DNA of 44,783 nt from JBFISM01 sp041608535 (GCA_041608535.1 JBFISM010000011.1:1-44783); one strand, 5' to 3'. Positions 1 through 7,917 are shown, counted from the first letter of the stretch. Made by a program: numbers and translations. Notes: generated by a model not told the origin, from the sequence alone.

Positions 1-212
1 GCGTGACAGCTTTTTTGTTGATTGCACGTCGGTCTTCTTTCCTTCGTTGCTTTCCCAGTCGGGTGGAGATCAGGGCGGATCAGCTCCCGGGGCTGCCGCC
101 GGACGTCGAGGGCGGACAACCGCCGCACCCGTTCGGGTGCGTGCGCATGCGGCGCCCGTTTGGGTGGGTCCGCTCGCTGACGCATCGCTATCTCATCTGC
201 TTCGCCGCCTAT

Positions 213-235
213 CTGTCCCCCCGTCGGGGGGACAG
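213..235. repeat. Perfect 10-bp stem hairpin (3-nt loop)
   Basis: CTGTCCCCCC at 213-222 pairs perfectly with GGGGGGACAG at 226-235 around a GTC loop. A related motif with the same C-run, GTC and G-run followed by GAC recurs at 339-355, so the two look like copies of one element. There is no trailing T-run on either strand, so it does not look like a simple intrinsic terminator. Confidence 0.7.
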
Positions 236-247
236 ACCACCTTGCCT

Positions 248-269
248 GCAGTTTGCGCTAGCAAACTGC
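248..269. repeat. Perfect 9-bp stem hairpin (GCTA loop)
   Basis: GCAGTTTGC at 248-256 pairs perfectly with GCAAACTGC at 261-269 around a GCTA loop. It lies 12 bases after the first large hairpin and 3 bases before the next one. Confidence 0.7.
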
Positions 270-272
270 CAT

Positions 273-291
273 GCCTCGGCGGAGCCGAGGC
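273..291. repeat. Perfect 8-bp stem hairpin (GGA loop)
   Basis: GCCTCGGC at 273-280 pairs perfectly with GCCGAGGC at 284-291 around a three-base loop. It is the third consecutive hairpin of the cluster. Confidence 0.65.
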
Positions 292-298
292 GCCCCTA

Positions 299-332
299 CC
301 AGAGCTCCGCAGCTGCGCTGCTCCCGCTCTGG
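299..332. repeat. Nested hairpin
   Basis: CCAGAGC at 299-305 pairs with GCTCTGG at 326-332. Inside the loop, GCAGC at 309-313 pairs with GCTGC at 317-321, giving a stem within a stem. Confidence 0.55.
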
Positions 333-339
333 ATCCTTC

Positions 340-353
340 CCCCCGTCCGGGGG
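340..353. repeat. 5-bp C/G hairpin, second copy of the C-run/GTC/G-run motif
   Basis: CCCCC at 340-344 pairs with GGGGG at 349-353 around GTCC. It resembles the core of the hairpin at 213-235, with the G-run again followed by GAC, about 122 bases downstream. Confidence 0.5.
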
Positions 354-407
354 ACACGCCACTGATACGCTTGCGGGACGGCTTTGCGGCGTAGTGGGAG
401 GACTGGG

Positions 408-797
408 ATGAGGGCGCTGAAGAACCTGTTGGTGTTCAACGGGCTCGTATTCCTTCTCCGTGCGGTTCTCAATGTGCTTCGTCCCCGGTCGTTCTACCTC
501 GAATCTGATGCTCCCGACTACGCCTCCGACGCCGTTCGTGTCCTCGGGATCACCTACGGCGTGGTGGGGTTTATACAGCTGGGTATGTGGCGGGTTGCCG
601 ACTGGCGGTCGGTTCGTGTCGTCTCGTGGGGTTCGCTCGTCTTTGCTGCAGGCGTTGCCGCGCTGGCCACAGCCCAGAAGACGACCTCCACGGATGGCTT
701 CCACCGGATGAGATGGGCATCGGCTGCGGAGAACGTTGCCGTGGCCACGGCATACGCCGTTCTCCTCACACGCGCACATCGATCGTCGGCTGCGTGA
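408..797 (+). CDS. Small four-helix membrane protein, function unknown
   Basis: I do not recognise this 129-residue protein. It has four hydrophobic stretches, roughly residues 4-25, 45-65, 70-92 and 105-122, joined by short polar loops, so it is very likely an integral membrane protein. The start at 408 is chosen over an in-frame upstream ATG at 384 because GGGAGGA at 396-402 sits five bases before it and the extra residues would be basic and unstructured. It stands alone, between the hairpin cluster and the pdxS promoter region, and nothing in the context assigns it to a pathway. Confidence 0.7.
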   Translation: MRALKNLLVFNGLVFLLRAVLNVLRPRSFYLESDAPDYASDAVRVLGITYGVVGFIQLGMWRVADWRSVRVVSWGSLVFAAGVAALATAQKTTSTDGFHRMRWASAAENVAVATAYAVLLTRAHRSSAA

Positions 798-851
798 GGT
801 CTGTCCCGGGCGTCGCCCGCGTGATGCAGAAGGTGACCTCCTGTACCCCTG

Positions 852-857
852 TACAAT
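852..857 (+). promoter_or_regulatory. Candidate -10 box for pdxS-pdxT-yebC
   Basis: TACAAT matches the -10 consensus at five of six positions and lies about 31 bases before the pdxS ATG, leaving room for the AGGAG at 878-882 in the leader. The hexamer CTGTAC is directly repeated at 841-846 and 849-854 beside it. No convincing -35 box is seen at the usual spacing. Confidence 0.4.
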
Positions 858-888
858 GGTGTTTTGCACCGATGACCAGGAGTCAGTG

Positions 889-1782
889 ATGTCCGAGGCC
901 GAGCGTCAGACCGGGACCGATCTCGTCAAGCGTGGGCTCGCCGAGATGCTCAAGGGTGGCGTGATCATGGATGTGGTCAACGCCGAGCAGGCGAGGATCG
1001 CCGAGAACGCCGGTGCCGTTTCCGTGATGGCGCTGGAGCGAGTGCCCGCAGACATCCGGGCTCACGGCGGAGTTGCCAGGATGGCGGATCCGGCCATAGT
1101 CGAGGAGATCATCAGTGCCGTCTCCATTCCGGTGATGGCCAAGGCGCGCATCGGGCATTTCGTGGAGGCTCAGGTGCTGCAGTCGCTCGGTGTCGACTAC
1201 ATCGACGAGTCGGAGGTGCTCACTCCGGTCGACGACAACCACATCGACAAACACGGCTTCACCGTGCCTTTCGTCTGCGGGGCCAAGGATCTCGGCGAAG
1301 CACTACGCCGCATCGGAGAAGGCGCGGCCATGATCCGTACCAAGGGTGAGCCCGGCACGGGGAACGTCGTGGAGGCCGTGCGCCACATGCGCATCATGAA
1401 CCGGCAGATTCGAGAGCTCACCCTCACCGATCCGAACGAGCTGATGACGGCCGCCAAGAACCTCCGTGCGCCGTACACGCTGGTGAAGGAGGTTGCCGAG
1501 ACCGGAAAGCTCCCGGTGGTGAACTTCGCCGCCGGAGGCATCGCCACGCCCGCCGACGCCGCGATGATGATGCAACTCGGCTGTGATGGTGTGTTCGTGG
1601 GCTCTGGCATCTTCAAGTCGGGAGACCCGTCGGTGCGAGCGCGGGCCATCGTCGAGGCCACCACGTTCTACCGCGACGCCGACAAGGTCGCCAAGGTGTC
1701 ACGCAACCTCGGGGAGGCGATGGTTGGGATCAACATCCCCGACATCCCCGAAGCCGAACGCATGCAGGACCGTGGAGACTGA
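889..1782 (+). CDS. pdxS: Pyridoxal 5'-phosphate synthase, lyase subunit PdxS
   Basis: PdxS condenses ribose 5-phosphate, glyceraldehyde 3-phosphate and ammonia from PdxT into pyridoxal phosphate (the DXP-independent route) in the cytoplasm. The 297-residue protein is the usual length. Family lysines are in place: K85 in PVMAKARIGH and K152 in IRTKGEPGTGN, with the conserved aspartate D28 in IMDVVNAEQA. The (beta/alpha)8 phosphate-binding segment NFAAGGIATPADAA is intact. The start at 889 is preceded by AGGAG at 878-882, six bases away; longer upstream extensions lack homology. pdxT overlaps its end, as expected for partners of one complex. Confidence 0.97.
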   Translation: MSEAERQTGTDLVKRGLAEMLKGGVIMDVVNAEQARIAENAGAVSVMALERVPADIRAHGGVARMADPAIVEEIISAVSIPVMAKARIGHFVEAQVLQSLGVDYIDESEVLTPVDDNHIDKHGFTVPFVCGAKDLGEALRRIGEGAAMIRTKGEPGTGNVVEAVRHMRIMNRQIRELTLTDPNELMTAAKNLRAPYTLVKEVAETGKLPVVNFAAGGIATPADAAMMMQLGCDGVFVGSGIFKSGDPSVRARAIVEATTFYRDADKVAKVSRNLGEAMVGINIPDIPEAERMQDRGD

Positions 1783-2371
1783 CGTCACGGTCGGCGTCCT
1801 CGCCCTGCAAGGAGACTTCCGCGAGCACATTGCCATGCTGGAGGGTCTCGGGGTCCCGGCATGCGAAGTACGGACGTCCGAGGAGCTGAATCCGGTGTCC
1901 AGTCTCGTGATTCCGGGCGGTGAGTCGACGACGATCGGCCGCCTCGCCGACATCTACGGACTGATCGAGCCGCTGCGCCGCCGCATCTACGCCGGTATGC
2001 CCGTGCTGGGGACCTGCGCCGGAATGATCTTTCTCGGAGCCGCTACCACCGGGCCGGAGCAGCCACAGCTCGGGGTCCTCGACGTGGTCGTGGAACGCAA
2101 CGCCTTCGGACGCCAGATCGACTCGTTCGAGGCGGAGCTCGAAGTGGCGGGACTCGACGAGCCGTTGCATGCGGTGTTCATCCGGGCGCCATGGATCGAG
2201 AAGATCGGTGGCGACGTGGAAGTGCTGGCGGCGGTGGACGATCCGTCGACCGGCCTTTCCCACCCGGTGGTCGTGCGGCAAGGTCGTATCCTGGCGACCT
2301 CGTTCCACCCGGAGCTGACCGGCGACACCAGGGTGCACGAGCTGTTCCTCGAGATGGTGGAGGCTGGTTGA
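1772..2371 (+). CDS. pdxT: Pyridoxal 5'-phosphate synthase, glutaminase subunit PdxT
   Basis: PdxT is the class I glutamine amidotransferase that hydrolyses glutamine and channels ammonia to PdxS. The 199-residue protein carries the oxyanion strand PGGESTTIG near residue 50, the nucleophile C82 in GTCAGM, and the H179/E181 pair in SFHPELTGD, completing the triad. The GTG start at 1772 overlaps the end of pdxS by 11 bases, with AGGA at 1766-1769 upstream. The next start downstream would cut into the first strand VGVLALQGDF. Coupled translation with pdxS fits the fixed stoichiometry of the complex. Confidence 0.95.
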   Translation: METDVTVGVLALQGDFREHIAMLEGLGVPACEVRTSEELNPVSSLVIPGGESTTIGRLADIYGLIEPLRRRIYAGMPVLGTCAGMIFLGAATTGPEQPQLGVLDVVVERNAFGRQIDSFEAELEVAGLDEPLHAVFIRAPWIEKIGGDVEVLAAVDDPSTGLSHPVVVRQGRILATSFHPELTGDTRVHELFLEMVEAG

Positions 2372-3108
2372 TGGCTGGTCATTCGAAGTGGGCGAACATC
2401 AAGCACCGCAAAGGACGTCAAGACGCCAAGCGGGGCAAGCTCTTCGCCAAGCTGATCCGTGCCATCGAGGCCGCCGCCCGCAACGGCGGGGGAGACCCGG
2501 CGGGCAACCCAACACTCGCCACTGCGATCCAGAAGGCCAAGGACGCGTCGGTTCCGAAGGACAACATCGAGCGGGCGATCGCCCGGGGCTCGGGAGACCT
2601 GGAGGGCGTCGACTACGAGGAGTTCTTCTACGAAGGCTATGCGCCAGGTGGGGTGGCGCTGTACGTGCACGTACTCACCGACAACCGCAATCGGGCCGCC
2701 TCGGATGTGCGCGCTGCGTTCAACAAGCACAACGGGAGCCTCGGCGAGCCCGGGTCAGTTGGGTACCTCTTCGAGCAGAAGGGCTACGTGCTCGCCAGCG
2801 GCGACGAAGACACGGTGATGCTGGCGGCGCTCGACGGTGGCGCCGACGATGTGACCCCGTCGGGCGACCAATGGGAGGTGCTCACGGAGCCGGGGATCGT
2901 CAACCACGTGCGTACCGCGCTGGAGGAGGCCGGTGTCGAGGTGGACCAGGCCGAGGTCACACAGATGCCGATGACCTCCGTTCCCGTGGATGCCGCGACG
3001 GCCCCGCAAGTGCTGCGGCTCGTCGATGCGCTCGAAGATCTCGACGACGTCCAGGCGGTGTACGCCAACTTCGACATCCCCGACGAAGTGCTCGCTGAAG
3101 TCGGCTGA
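2371..3108 (+). CDS. yebC: YebC/PmpR family protein (TACO1-like translation factor)
   Basis: A 245-residue YebC/PmpR protein with the family hallmark N-terminus MAGHSKWANIKHRKGRQD, the segment TLATAIQKAKDASVPKDNIERAI, and the acidic GYAPGGVALYVHVLTDNRNRAA domain. The family was long annotated as transcriptional regulators; the mitochondrial homologue TACO1 and bacterial relatives act on the ribosome, relieving stalls at proline-rich stretches, so a translation role is likely. The ATG overlaps the pdxT stop by one base (TGATG), placing it in the pdxST transcript. In many actinobacteria it precedes ruvC, as here. Confidence 0.93.
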   Translation: MAGHSKWANIKHRKGRQDAKRGKLFAKLIRAIEAAARNGGGDPAGNPTLATAIQKAKDASVPKDNIERAIARGSGDLEGVDYEEFFYEGYAPGGVALYVHVLTDNRNRAASDVRAAFNKHNGSLGEPGSVGYLFEQKGYVLASGDEDTVMLAALDGGADDVTPSGDQWEVLTEPGIVNHVRTALEEAGVEVDQAEVTQMPMTSVPVDAATAPQVLRLVDALEDLDDVQAVYANFDIPDEVLAEVG

Positions 3109-3131
3109 TCCTCGGACCATGCCGGCATCCT

Positions 3132-3159
3132 TTGTCGTGTCGTGGGTCCCCTGTAGGCT
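3132..3159 (+). promoter_or_regulatory. Candidate promoter for ruvCAB
   Basis: TTGTCG at 3132-3137 and TAGGCT at 3154-3159 are spaced by 16 bases in the only gap before ruvC. The predicted transcript start near 3166 is only a few bases from the ATG at 3170, implying an almost leaderless mRNA. Confidence 0.45.
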
Positions 3160-3169
3160 GACAGAACGT

Positions 3170-3670
3170 ATGTTCGTACTTGGGATCGATCCCGGCCTCA
3201 CCACCACGGGGTACGGCATCATCGACAGCCGAGGGAGAAAGCCAGTCGCGGTGGCGGCCGGTGTCATCCGCACCGACGCCGCAACATCGACCGCGGCCAG
3301 GCTCGCCGAGTTGCACAGTGACGTGACCGATCTGGTCTCGGAATTCTCACCGGCGACGGCTGCAATCGAGGAGGTCTTCGTCAACCGTAACCGGGGTACC
3401 GCCATGGCAGTCGGGCGGGCGTCGGGTGTGATCATGCTGGCGTTGGAGCAGGCGGGGGTGGCGGTCACCGAATACACCCCGTCGGCGGTGAAGATGGCGC
3501 TGACCGGCTATGGCGGAGCGGACAAGCAGCAGATGGCCGATGTCGTTGCGCTACGCCTGCGTCTCTCCGCATCGCCGCACCCCCCGGATGCGGCCGACGC
3601 CCTGGCCATCGCCCTGTGTCACCTCCAGTCTGAGCCGATGCGCCGCGCCGTCGAGGGAGCGCGCCGATGA
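3170..3670 (+). CDS. ruvC: Holliday junction endonuclease RuvC
   Basis: RuvC resolves Holliday junctions by symmetric nicking after branch migration by RuvAB. The 166-residue protein begins with the RNase H-like strand FVLGIDPGLTTTGYG. The four acidic metal ligands of the family are visible as D7, E67 in AAIEEVFVNRN, and D140 and D143 in PDAADALAIALCH. The ATG at 3170 gives the canonical N-terminus; an upstream in-frame ATG at 3119 would add a tail unlike the family. There is no clear ribosome binding site, consistent with the nearby promoter giving a very short leader. Its stop overlaps the ruvA start (ATGA). Confidence 0.95.
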   Translation: MFVLGIDPGLTTTGYGIIDSRGRKPVAVAAGVIRTDAATSTAARLAELHSDVTDLVSEFSPATAAIEEVFVNRNRGTAMAVGRASGVIMLALEQAGVAVTEYTPSAVKMALTGYGGADKQQMADVVALRLRLSASPHPPDAADALAIALCHLQSEPMRRAVEGARR

Positions 3671-4251
3671 TCGGACGGTTGCGCGGCACCATCGCCGCCA
3701 AGACACACGATGGTGTCGTTCTCGACGTCGCCGGTGTCGGCTACGAGATCGCGATGTCACCGAGCGGGATCGGTGAGCTGCCTGGGGTGGGCGAGGAAGC
3801 CGTGGTCCACAGCCATCTCCATGTTCGGGAAGACCAGCTGTCGCTGTTCGGCTTTGCCCACGAAGACCAGCGCGAGCTGTTCCGGCTCTTGCTCGGTGTG
3901 TCCGGCGTCGGACCCAAGGTGGCGCTGGCGATCCTGGGCACGATGTCGACCAACGAGCTGCGCACCGCTGTGCTCACCGAGGATGTCGATGCTCTCACCC
4001 TCGTTCCCGGCATCGGCAAGCGCAGCGCGCAGAAGCTCATGCTCGAGCTGCGCCCCAAGCTCGATCTGCCCGACGCCGAGTTGCCCTCGGCAGGTGGTGC
4101 GGTGGCCGAGGTGCGGGAGGCGCTCGAGGGTCTGGGCTACCAGGCGCAGGAGATCCGGACCGCCATGCACGATCTCGATACGGATGCTCCCGTGGAGGAC
4201 ATGCTGCGCACCGCCCTGCAACGACTCGGTACGGGGGGACCTGATGCGTGA
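3667..4251 (+). CDS. ruvA: Holliday junction branch migration protein RuvA
   Basis: RuvA binds four-way junctions as a tetramer and loads RuvB rings. The 194-residue protein has the N-terminal OB fold (MIGRLRGTIAAK through the HVREDQLSLFGF segment at about 50-65), two helix-hairpin-helix elements (LLGVSGVGPKVALAIL and LTLVPGIGKRSAQKLMLEL), an acidic linker around 138-148, and a C-terminal helical domain that contacts RuvB. It overlaps ruvC by four bases and ruvB by eight, so the three subunits are translationally coupled. Confidence 0.96.
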   Translation: MIGRLRGTIAAKTHDGVVLDVAGVGYEIAMSPSGIGELPGVGEEAVVHSHLHVREDQLSLFGFAHEDQRELFRLLLGVSGVGPKVALAILGTMSTNELRTAVLTEDVDALTLVPGIGKRSAQKLMLELRPKLDLPDAELPSAGGAVAEVREALEGLGYQAQEIRTAMHDLDTDAPVEDMLRTALQRLGTGGPDA

Positions 4252-5272
4252 CGAGGGCCTGATGGCACAGGTGGCGACTCCGGAGGACGATCTCCTGGAT
4301 GTCGGGCTCCGTCCGAAACGGATGGAGGACTTCATCGGGCAAGATGACCTCAAAGAGCGGTTGGCCATCCTCATCGAGGCCGCCCGGGGGCGAGGCGAGC
4401 CCGTCGATCACGTGCTGTTCTCCGGACCACCCGGACTCGGCAAGACGTCGCTCGCTGGGATCCTCGCCAACGAAATGGAGGCGATGTTCCGCTCCACGTC
4501 GGGACCTGCGTTGGAGAGACCAGGTGATCTGGCTGCCGTGCTCACCAACCTCGAAGCCGGCGATGTCCTGTTCATCGACGAGGTGCACCGTTTACCCCGT
4601 CAGGTCGAGGAGGTGTTGTACCCGGCGATGGAGGATTTCGAGCTGGACATCGTGGTCGGCAAGGGTCCGGCCGCCCGCTCCATCAAGCTCGAGCTTCCCC
4701 GATTCACCCTGGTGGGGGCCACGACCCGGGTGGGCCGCGTGGCGCCACCGCTCCGCGACCGTTTTGGGTACGTGGCACGGCTCGACTACTACGCCCCGGA
4801 CGACCTCGCCCGGATCGTCGACCGTTCGGCGGCGATCCTCGATGTGGTCGTTCAGCCCGACGGTGCGGAGGCAATAGCCCGCCGCAGCCGGGGCACGCCC
4901 CGAATCGCCAACCGTCTCCTCCGCCGGGTGCGCGATTACGCAACCGTGCGAGCCGATGGCCTGATCGACGAAGCCATCGCGGCCAAGGCGCTCACGGTGT
5001 TCGAGGTGGACGACCAGGGCTTCGACAAAGTGGACCGGTTCATCCTGGAGGCGCTCATTGTCAAGTTCGACGGTGGCCCGGTCGGGCTGTCCACGCTGGC
5101 GATTGCAGTCGGTGAGGACCCCGAGACCGTCGAAGACGCCTATGAGCCCTTCCTGCTGATGGAGGGCATGCTGCAGCGCACGCCCCGGGGACGGGTTGCC
5201 ACGGTGCGGGCATACGAGCATCTCGGTGTCGACCCCGGGACCGGGACCAACCAGGGCACGCTGCTCGACTGA
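4244..5272 (+). CDS. ruvB: Holliday junction branch migration ATPase RuvB
   Basis: RuvB is the hexameric AAA+ motor that drives branch migration. The 342-residue protein carries Walker A GPPGLGKT at 61-68, Walker B FIDEVHR near 110-116, sensor segment LVGATTRVG, and a C-terminal winged helix (GGPVGLSTLAIAVGE to RTPRGR). The ATG at 4244 follows GGGGGA at 4233-4239; an alternative ATG at 4262 is possible, since the N-terminus is variable in this family. It overlaps the end of ruvA. queA follows after about 20 bases with its own likely promoter. Confidence 0.96.
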   Translation: MRDEGLMAQVATPEDDLLDVGLRPKRMEDFIGQDDLKERLAILIEAARGRGEPVDHVLFSGPPGLGKTSLAGILANEMEAMFRSTSGPALERPGDLAAVLTNLEAGDVLFIDEVHRLPRQVEEVLYPAMEDFELDIVVGKGPAARSIKLELPRFTLVGATTRVGRVAPPLRDRFGYVARLDYYAPDDLARIVDRSAAILDVVVQPDGAEAIARRSRGTPRIANRLLRRVRDYATVRADGLIDEAIAAKALTVFEVDDQGFDKVDRFILEALIVKFDGGPVGLSTLAIAVGEDPETVEDAYEPFLLMEGMLQRTPRGRVATVRAYEHLGVDPGTGTNQGTLLD

Positions 5273-5280
5273 GTAACGCG

Positions 5281-5286
5281 TAGTCT
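5281..5286 (+). promoter_or_regulatory. Candidate -10 box giving a leaderless queA transcript
   Basis: TAGTCT ends seven bases before the queA GTG at 5294, the distance expected between a -10 box and the first transcribed base. There is no ribosome binding site before that GTG. No good -35 is seen. Confidence 0.4.
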
Positions 5287-5293
5287 CGCCCCC

Positions 5294-6334
5294 GTGAGCC
5301 GCACAACGCCGACATCGTCGCTCGACTACGACCTGCCGCCGGAGCGCATCGCCCAAGAGGCGATCGAGCCACGCGATGCTGCACGTCTGTTGGTGGTCGA
5401 TGGCCTGCGTGACCTGACGTTTCGGCAGCTGCCTTCGTTGCTCGATCCCGGCGACCTCCTCGTGGTGAACCGCACGCGGGTACGGGCCGCCCGGTTGCGG
5501 GGACACAAGAAGGATTCCGGCGGCGCCGTCGAGGTCTTGCTGCTCCGTCGTCGCAGCGATGACGAGTGGGAGGCCCTCGTCAAGCCGGCGCGCCGTATCC
5601 GCATCGGCACCGAGGTGGGGTTCTCTCAGCTCGATGGAGTGGTCACAAGCGATCCTGAAGACGGTGTGGTGCGACTGCGCCTCACCGCCCCCGCCGGCAG
5701 CGACGTCGTTGACGTGCTGCCCCACGTGGGCAGCGTTCCGCTACCGCCGTACTTCCACGGGGCCCTCGCCGACCCCGAGCGCTATCAGACCGTGTTCGCC
5801 AAGACCGTGGGATCGGCAGCGGCCCCGACGGCTGCTCTGCACTTCACTCCGCGACTGATCGACGATCTCGCCACGGCGGGTGTTGTCTTCGCCGAGGTCG
5901 AGCTCGAGGTCGGTGTCGACACGTTCCGTCCCATCGCGACCGAGACGCTGGAGAGCCACCTCATGCACAGCGAGCGTTACACGGTGCCCGAAGCCGCCGC
6001 CCAACAGATCGCCGTGACCCAGACCCGTGGCGGCAGGATCGTGGCCGTCGGGACGACGGTGGTACGCACCTTGGAGACGGCAGCCGCCCACGGCGCCGTC
6101 GAGCCCGGCTCGGGTCACAGCGAGCTCTTCATCATGCCGGGCTACCGATTCCGCGCGGTCGACGCTCTGATCACCAATTTCCATGCACCCCGCACCAGCC
6201 TGATCGCACTGGTCGCCGCCGCCATCGGCCCGAGCTGGCGGGGGGTCTACGAGCATGCGGTACGTGAGGAGTTCCGCTTTCTCTCCTTCGGCGACGCCAT
6301 GTTCATCGATCTGCGGCGCCGGGACGCGCCATGA
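5294..6334 (+). CDS. queA: S-adenosylmethionine:tRNA ribosyltransferase-isomerase QueA
   Basis: QueA transfers and isomerises the ribosyl moiety of S-adenosylmethionine to preQ1 in tRNA, making epoxyqueuosine. The 346-residue protein has the family N-terminus YDLPPERIAQEAIEPRDAARLLVVD, the DLLVVNRTRVRAARL strand, VGSVPLPPYFHG, YQTVFAKTVGSAAAPTAALHFT, MHSERYTVPEAAA, and a C-terminal LITNFHAPRTSLIALVAA motif. The GTG at 5294 is the first start compatible with homology. It overlaps tgt by four bases, and the two enzymes act consecutively on the same tRNA base. Most well-studied actinobacteria lack this pathway. Confidence 0.95.
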   Translation: MSRTTPTSSLDYDLPPERIAQEAIEPRDAARLLVVDGLRDLTFRQLPSLLDPGDLLVVNRTRVRAARLRGHKKDSGGAVEVLLLRRRSDDEWEALVKPARRIRIGTEVGFSQLDGVVTSDPEDGVVRLRLTAPAGSDVVDVLPHVGSVPLPPYFHGALADPERYQTVFAKTVGSAAAPTAALHFTPRLIDDLATAGVVFAEVELEVGVDTFRPIATETLESHLMHSERYTVPEAAAQQIAVTQTRGGRIVAVGTTVVRTLETAAAHGAVEPGSGHSELFIMPGYRFRAVDALITNFHAPRTSLIALVAAAIGPSWRGVYEHAVREEFRFLSFGDAMFIDLRRRDAP

Positions 6335-7443
6335 CCGAGCCGGTGTCGTGGACCGGCTCCGCAGATCCGGGCGGCGGGCCCCGCATCGGGACCCTGCACA
6401 CGCCCCGCGGCGACGTGCCGACGCCCGCGTTCATGCCCGTGGGTACCCGGGGCACCGTCAAGACTCTCGGTGCCGAGGACCTCGAAGCACTCGGCGCCGA
6501 CATCGTCCTCGCCAACACCTATCACCTCATGCTGCGGCCGGGGGAGGACGTGGTGGCGAGCCTCGGAGAGCTGCACGGGTTCATGTCGTGGCACGGTCCG
6601 ATCCTCACCGACTCGGGCGGCTACCAGGTCTTCTCCCTCGACCCGGACGTGGACGAGGATGGGGTGAGCTTTCGATCGAGCTACGACGGTTCCACCGTGC
6701 GGCTCACGCCGGAGCGGGCGGTGGCGATTCAGGAGCGTCTCGGCTCGGACATCGCGATGGTGCTCGATGTGCTCGTCGGGCTCCCCGCCCCGCACGACCG
6801 CGTTGCGGATGCGATGTATCGCACGCTGCGCTGGGCGAAGCGATCCCAGTCCGCCCAGCGCCGAGACGACCGAGCGCTCTTCGGCATCATCCAGGGAGGG
6901 ACCGATCTCGAGCTACGGACGATCTCCGCCACCGAGACGGCTGCGCTCGGGTTTCCCGGCTTTGGTATCGGCGGTCTGGCGGTGGGCGAGAAGGCGCAGG
7001 ATCGCAACGCCGTCATCGATACGGTCGTGGACGCACTGCCCGCCACAGCCCCCAGGTATGTGATGGGGCTCGGCGACACCGAGGGACTGCTCGATGCAAT
7101 CGTCCGCGGCTGCGACCTGTTCGACTGCGTCATCCCCACCCGGCTGGCGCGCCACGGCAAGGCGCTGCATCCCGACGGTGACATCTCGATGAAGCGCAAC
7201 GAGTGGCGCAACCACGCCGGGCCAATCGACGATGAGTGTCGGTGTCTCGTGTGCGGGCGATACACCCGGGGCTACCTCCGCCACCTGTTCAACACTGGTG
7301 AGCTCCTCGGACCACGGCTGCTCACGATCCACAACCTGCACTACACCCTGGAATTGTTGCGACGAGCTCGCACCGCGATTGCGGACGGCGATTTCGCCTC
7401 GTTCCGCGATGTGGTGGTTGCCCGCCGAGCCCCGGGCCGGTGA
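6331..7443 (+). CDS. tgt: Queuine/preQ1 tRNA-guanine transglycosylase Tgt
   Basis: Tgt exchanges guanine 34 of GUN-anticodon tRNAs for preQ1. In the 370-residue protein the catalytic and base-binding residues are visible: D94 in ILTDSGGYQVFS, D146 in IAMVLDVLVG, GGLAVGE at 214-220, and the nucleophile D265 in FDCVIPTR. The structural zinc site is complete, with C303, C305, C308 and H334. Around D146 the common DEC sequence is DVL, but the aspartate is kept. The ATG overlaps the queA stop (ATGA). No preQ1-making genes are nearby, so preQ1 must be made elsewhere in the genome or salvaged. Confidence 0.95.
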   Translation: MTEPVSWTGSADPGGGPRIGTLHTPRGDVPTPAFMPVGTRGTVKTLGAEDLEALGADIVLANTYHLMLRPGEDVVASLGELHGFMSWHGPILTDSGGYQVFSLDPDVDEDGVSFRSSYDGSTVRLTPERAVAIQERLGSDIAMVLDVLVGLPAPHDRVADAMYRTLRWAKRSQSAQRRDDRALFGIIQGGTDLELRTISATETAALGFPGFGIGGLAVGEKAQDRNAVIDTVVDALPATAPRYVMGLGDTEGLLDAIVRGCDLFDCVIPTRLARHGKALHPDGDISMKRNEWRNHAGPIDDECRCLVCGRYTRGYLRHLFNTGELLGPRLLTIHNLHYTLELLRRARTAIADGDFASFRDVVVARRAPGR

Positions 7444-7520
7444 CCGGCCGGCCTTGCGCGCTGCAGCTGCCGGTGCGGCGTGTCGTCGCCGATTTGAATC
7501 GTCCACGGGCGGGCCGGCAC

Positions 7521-7526
7521 TAACCT
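7521..7526 (+). promoter_or_regulatory. Candidate -10 box for yajC-secD-secF
   Basis: TAACCT lies in the 141-base gap after tgt. Transcription from it would start near 7533, leaving a leader of about 50 bases that contains the AGGAG at 7572-7576 used by yajC. TTGAAT at 7494-7499 is a possible -35 but the spacing of 21 is long. Confidence 0.3.
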
Positions 7527-7584
7527 GGCCGTGCTCGCCCCCGTCGTCGTGTCGGGCGGCTCATCCGTACGAGGAGACACATCC

Positions 7585-7917
7585 GTGACAACACTCGCCC
7601 TCAGCTGGGTGCTGGCTTTCACAGATGCAGGAAGCGAGCCGCAAGGCGATGCGCTCATCACGTTCCTGTTCCCGCTCGTCATCCTCGGCGGTGTCTTCTA
7701 CTTCTTCGTGATCATGCCGCAACGTCGGCGAATGCGGTCGATGCAGAGCATGCGGGCGAGCCTGCAGGTGGGTGACGAGGTGCGGACGATCGGCGGCATC
7801 AAGGGTGTGATCCGCTCGATAGACGGCGACGATCTGGTGCTCGACGTCGGCGGTGGGACCACGCTCGACATGGTGGTGCGCGCCGTGGCCGAGCGGCTCG
7901 GAGACGACGCGGAGTGA
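7585..7917 (+). CDS. yajC: Preprotein translocase accessory subunit YajC
   Basis: YajC is the small single-span membrane partner of SecDF. The 110-residue product has one transmembrane helix, about residues 23-43 (FLFPLVILGGVFYFFVIMPQ), followed by the family motif RRRMRSMQSM, then a soluble domain with VGDEVRTIGGIKGVI typical of YajC. The GTG at 7585 is preferred to one at 7531 because AGGAG at 7572-7576 precedes it by eight bases and the longer form adds an unrelated tail. It overlaps secD by four bases. Confidence 0.92.
   Translation: MTTLALSWVLAFTDAGSEPQGDALITFLFPLVILGGVFYFFVIMPQRRRMRSMQSMRASLQVGDEVRTIGGIKGVIRSIDGDDLVLDVGGGTTLDMVVRAVAERLGDDAE

Larger units (their letters stand above)
1..407. 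other. Structured non-coding region with a hairpin cluster
   Basis: No reading frame in this stretch resembles a protein I recognise, and the frames that stay open are GC-rich and repetitive in composition. TGA at 4-6 could be the stop codon of a gene left of the window, followed by a T-run at 11-16. From about 125 to 353 the sequence is packed with inverted repeats: 125-140, 213-235, 248-269, 273-291, 299-332 and 340-353, separated by short spacers. This could be a decayed or intact structured repeat, or a transcript end region ahead of the small membrane protein gene at 408. Confidence 0.6.

Noticed and set aside
213..353. CRISPR array
   Set aside because: The inverted repeats differ from one another and there are no equal-length spacers between identical direct repeats.
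258..869. Minus-strand frame of 203 codons at the window start
   Set aside because: It crosses the hairpin cluster and the better-supported plus-strand membrane protein with a ribosome binding site; no motifs.
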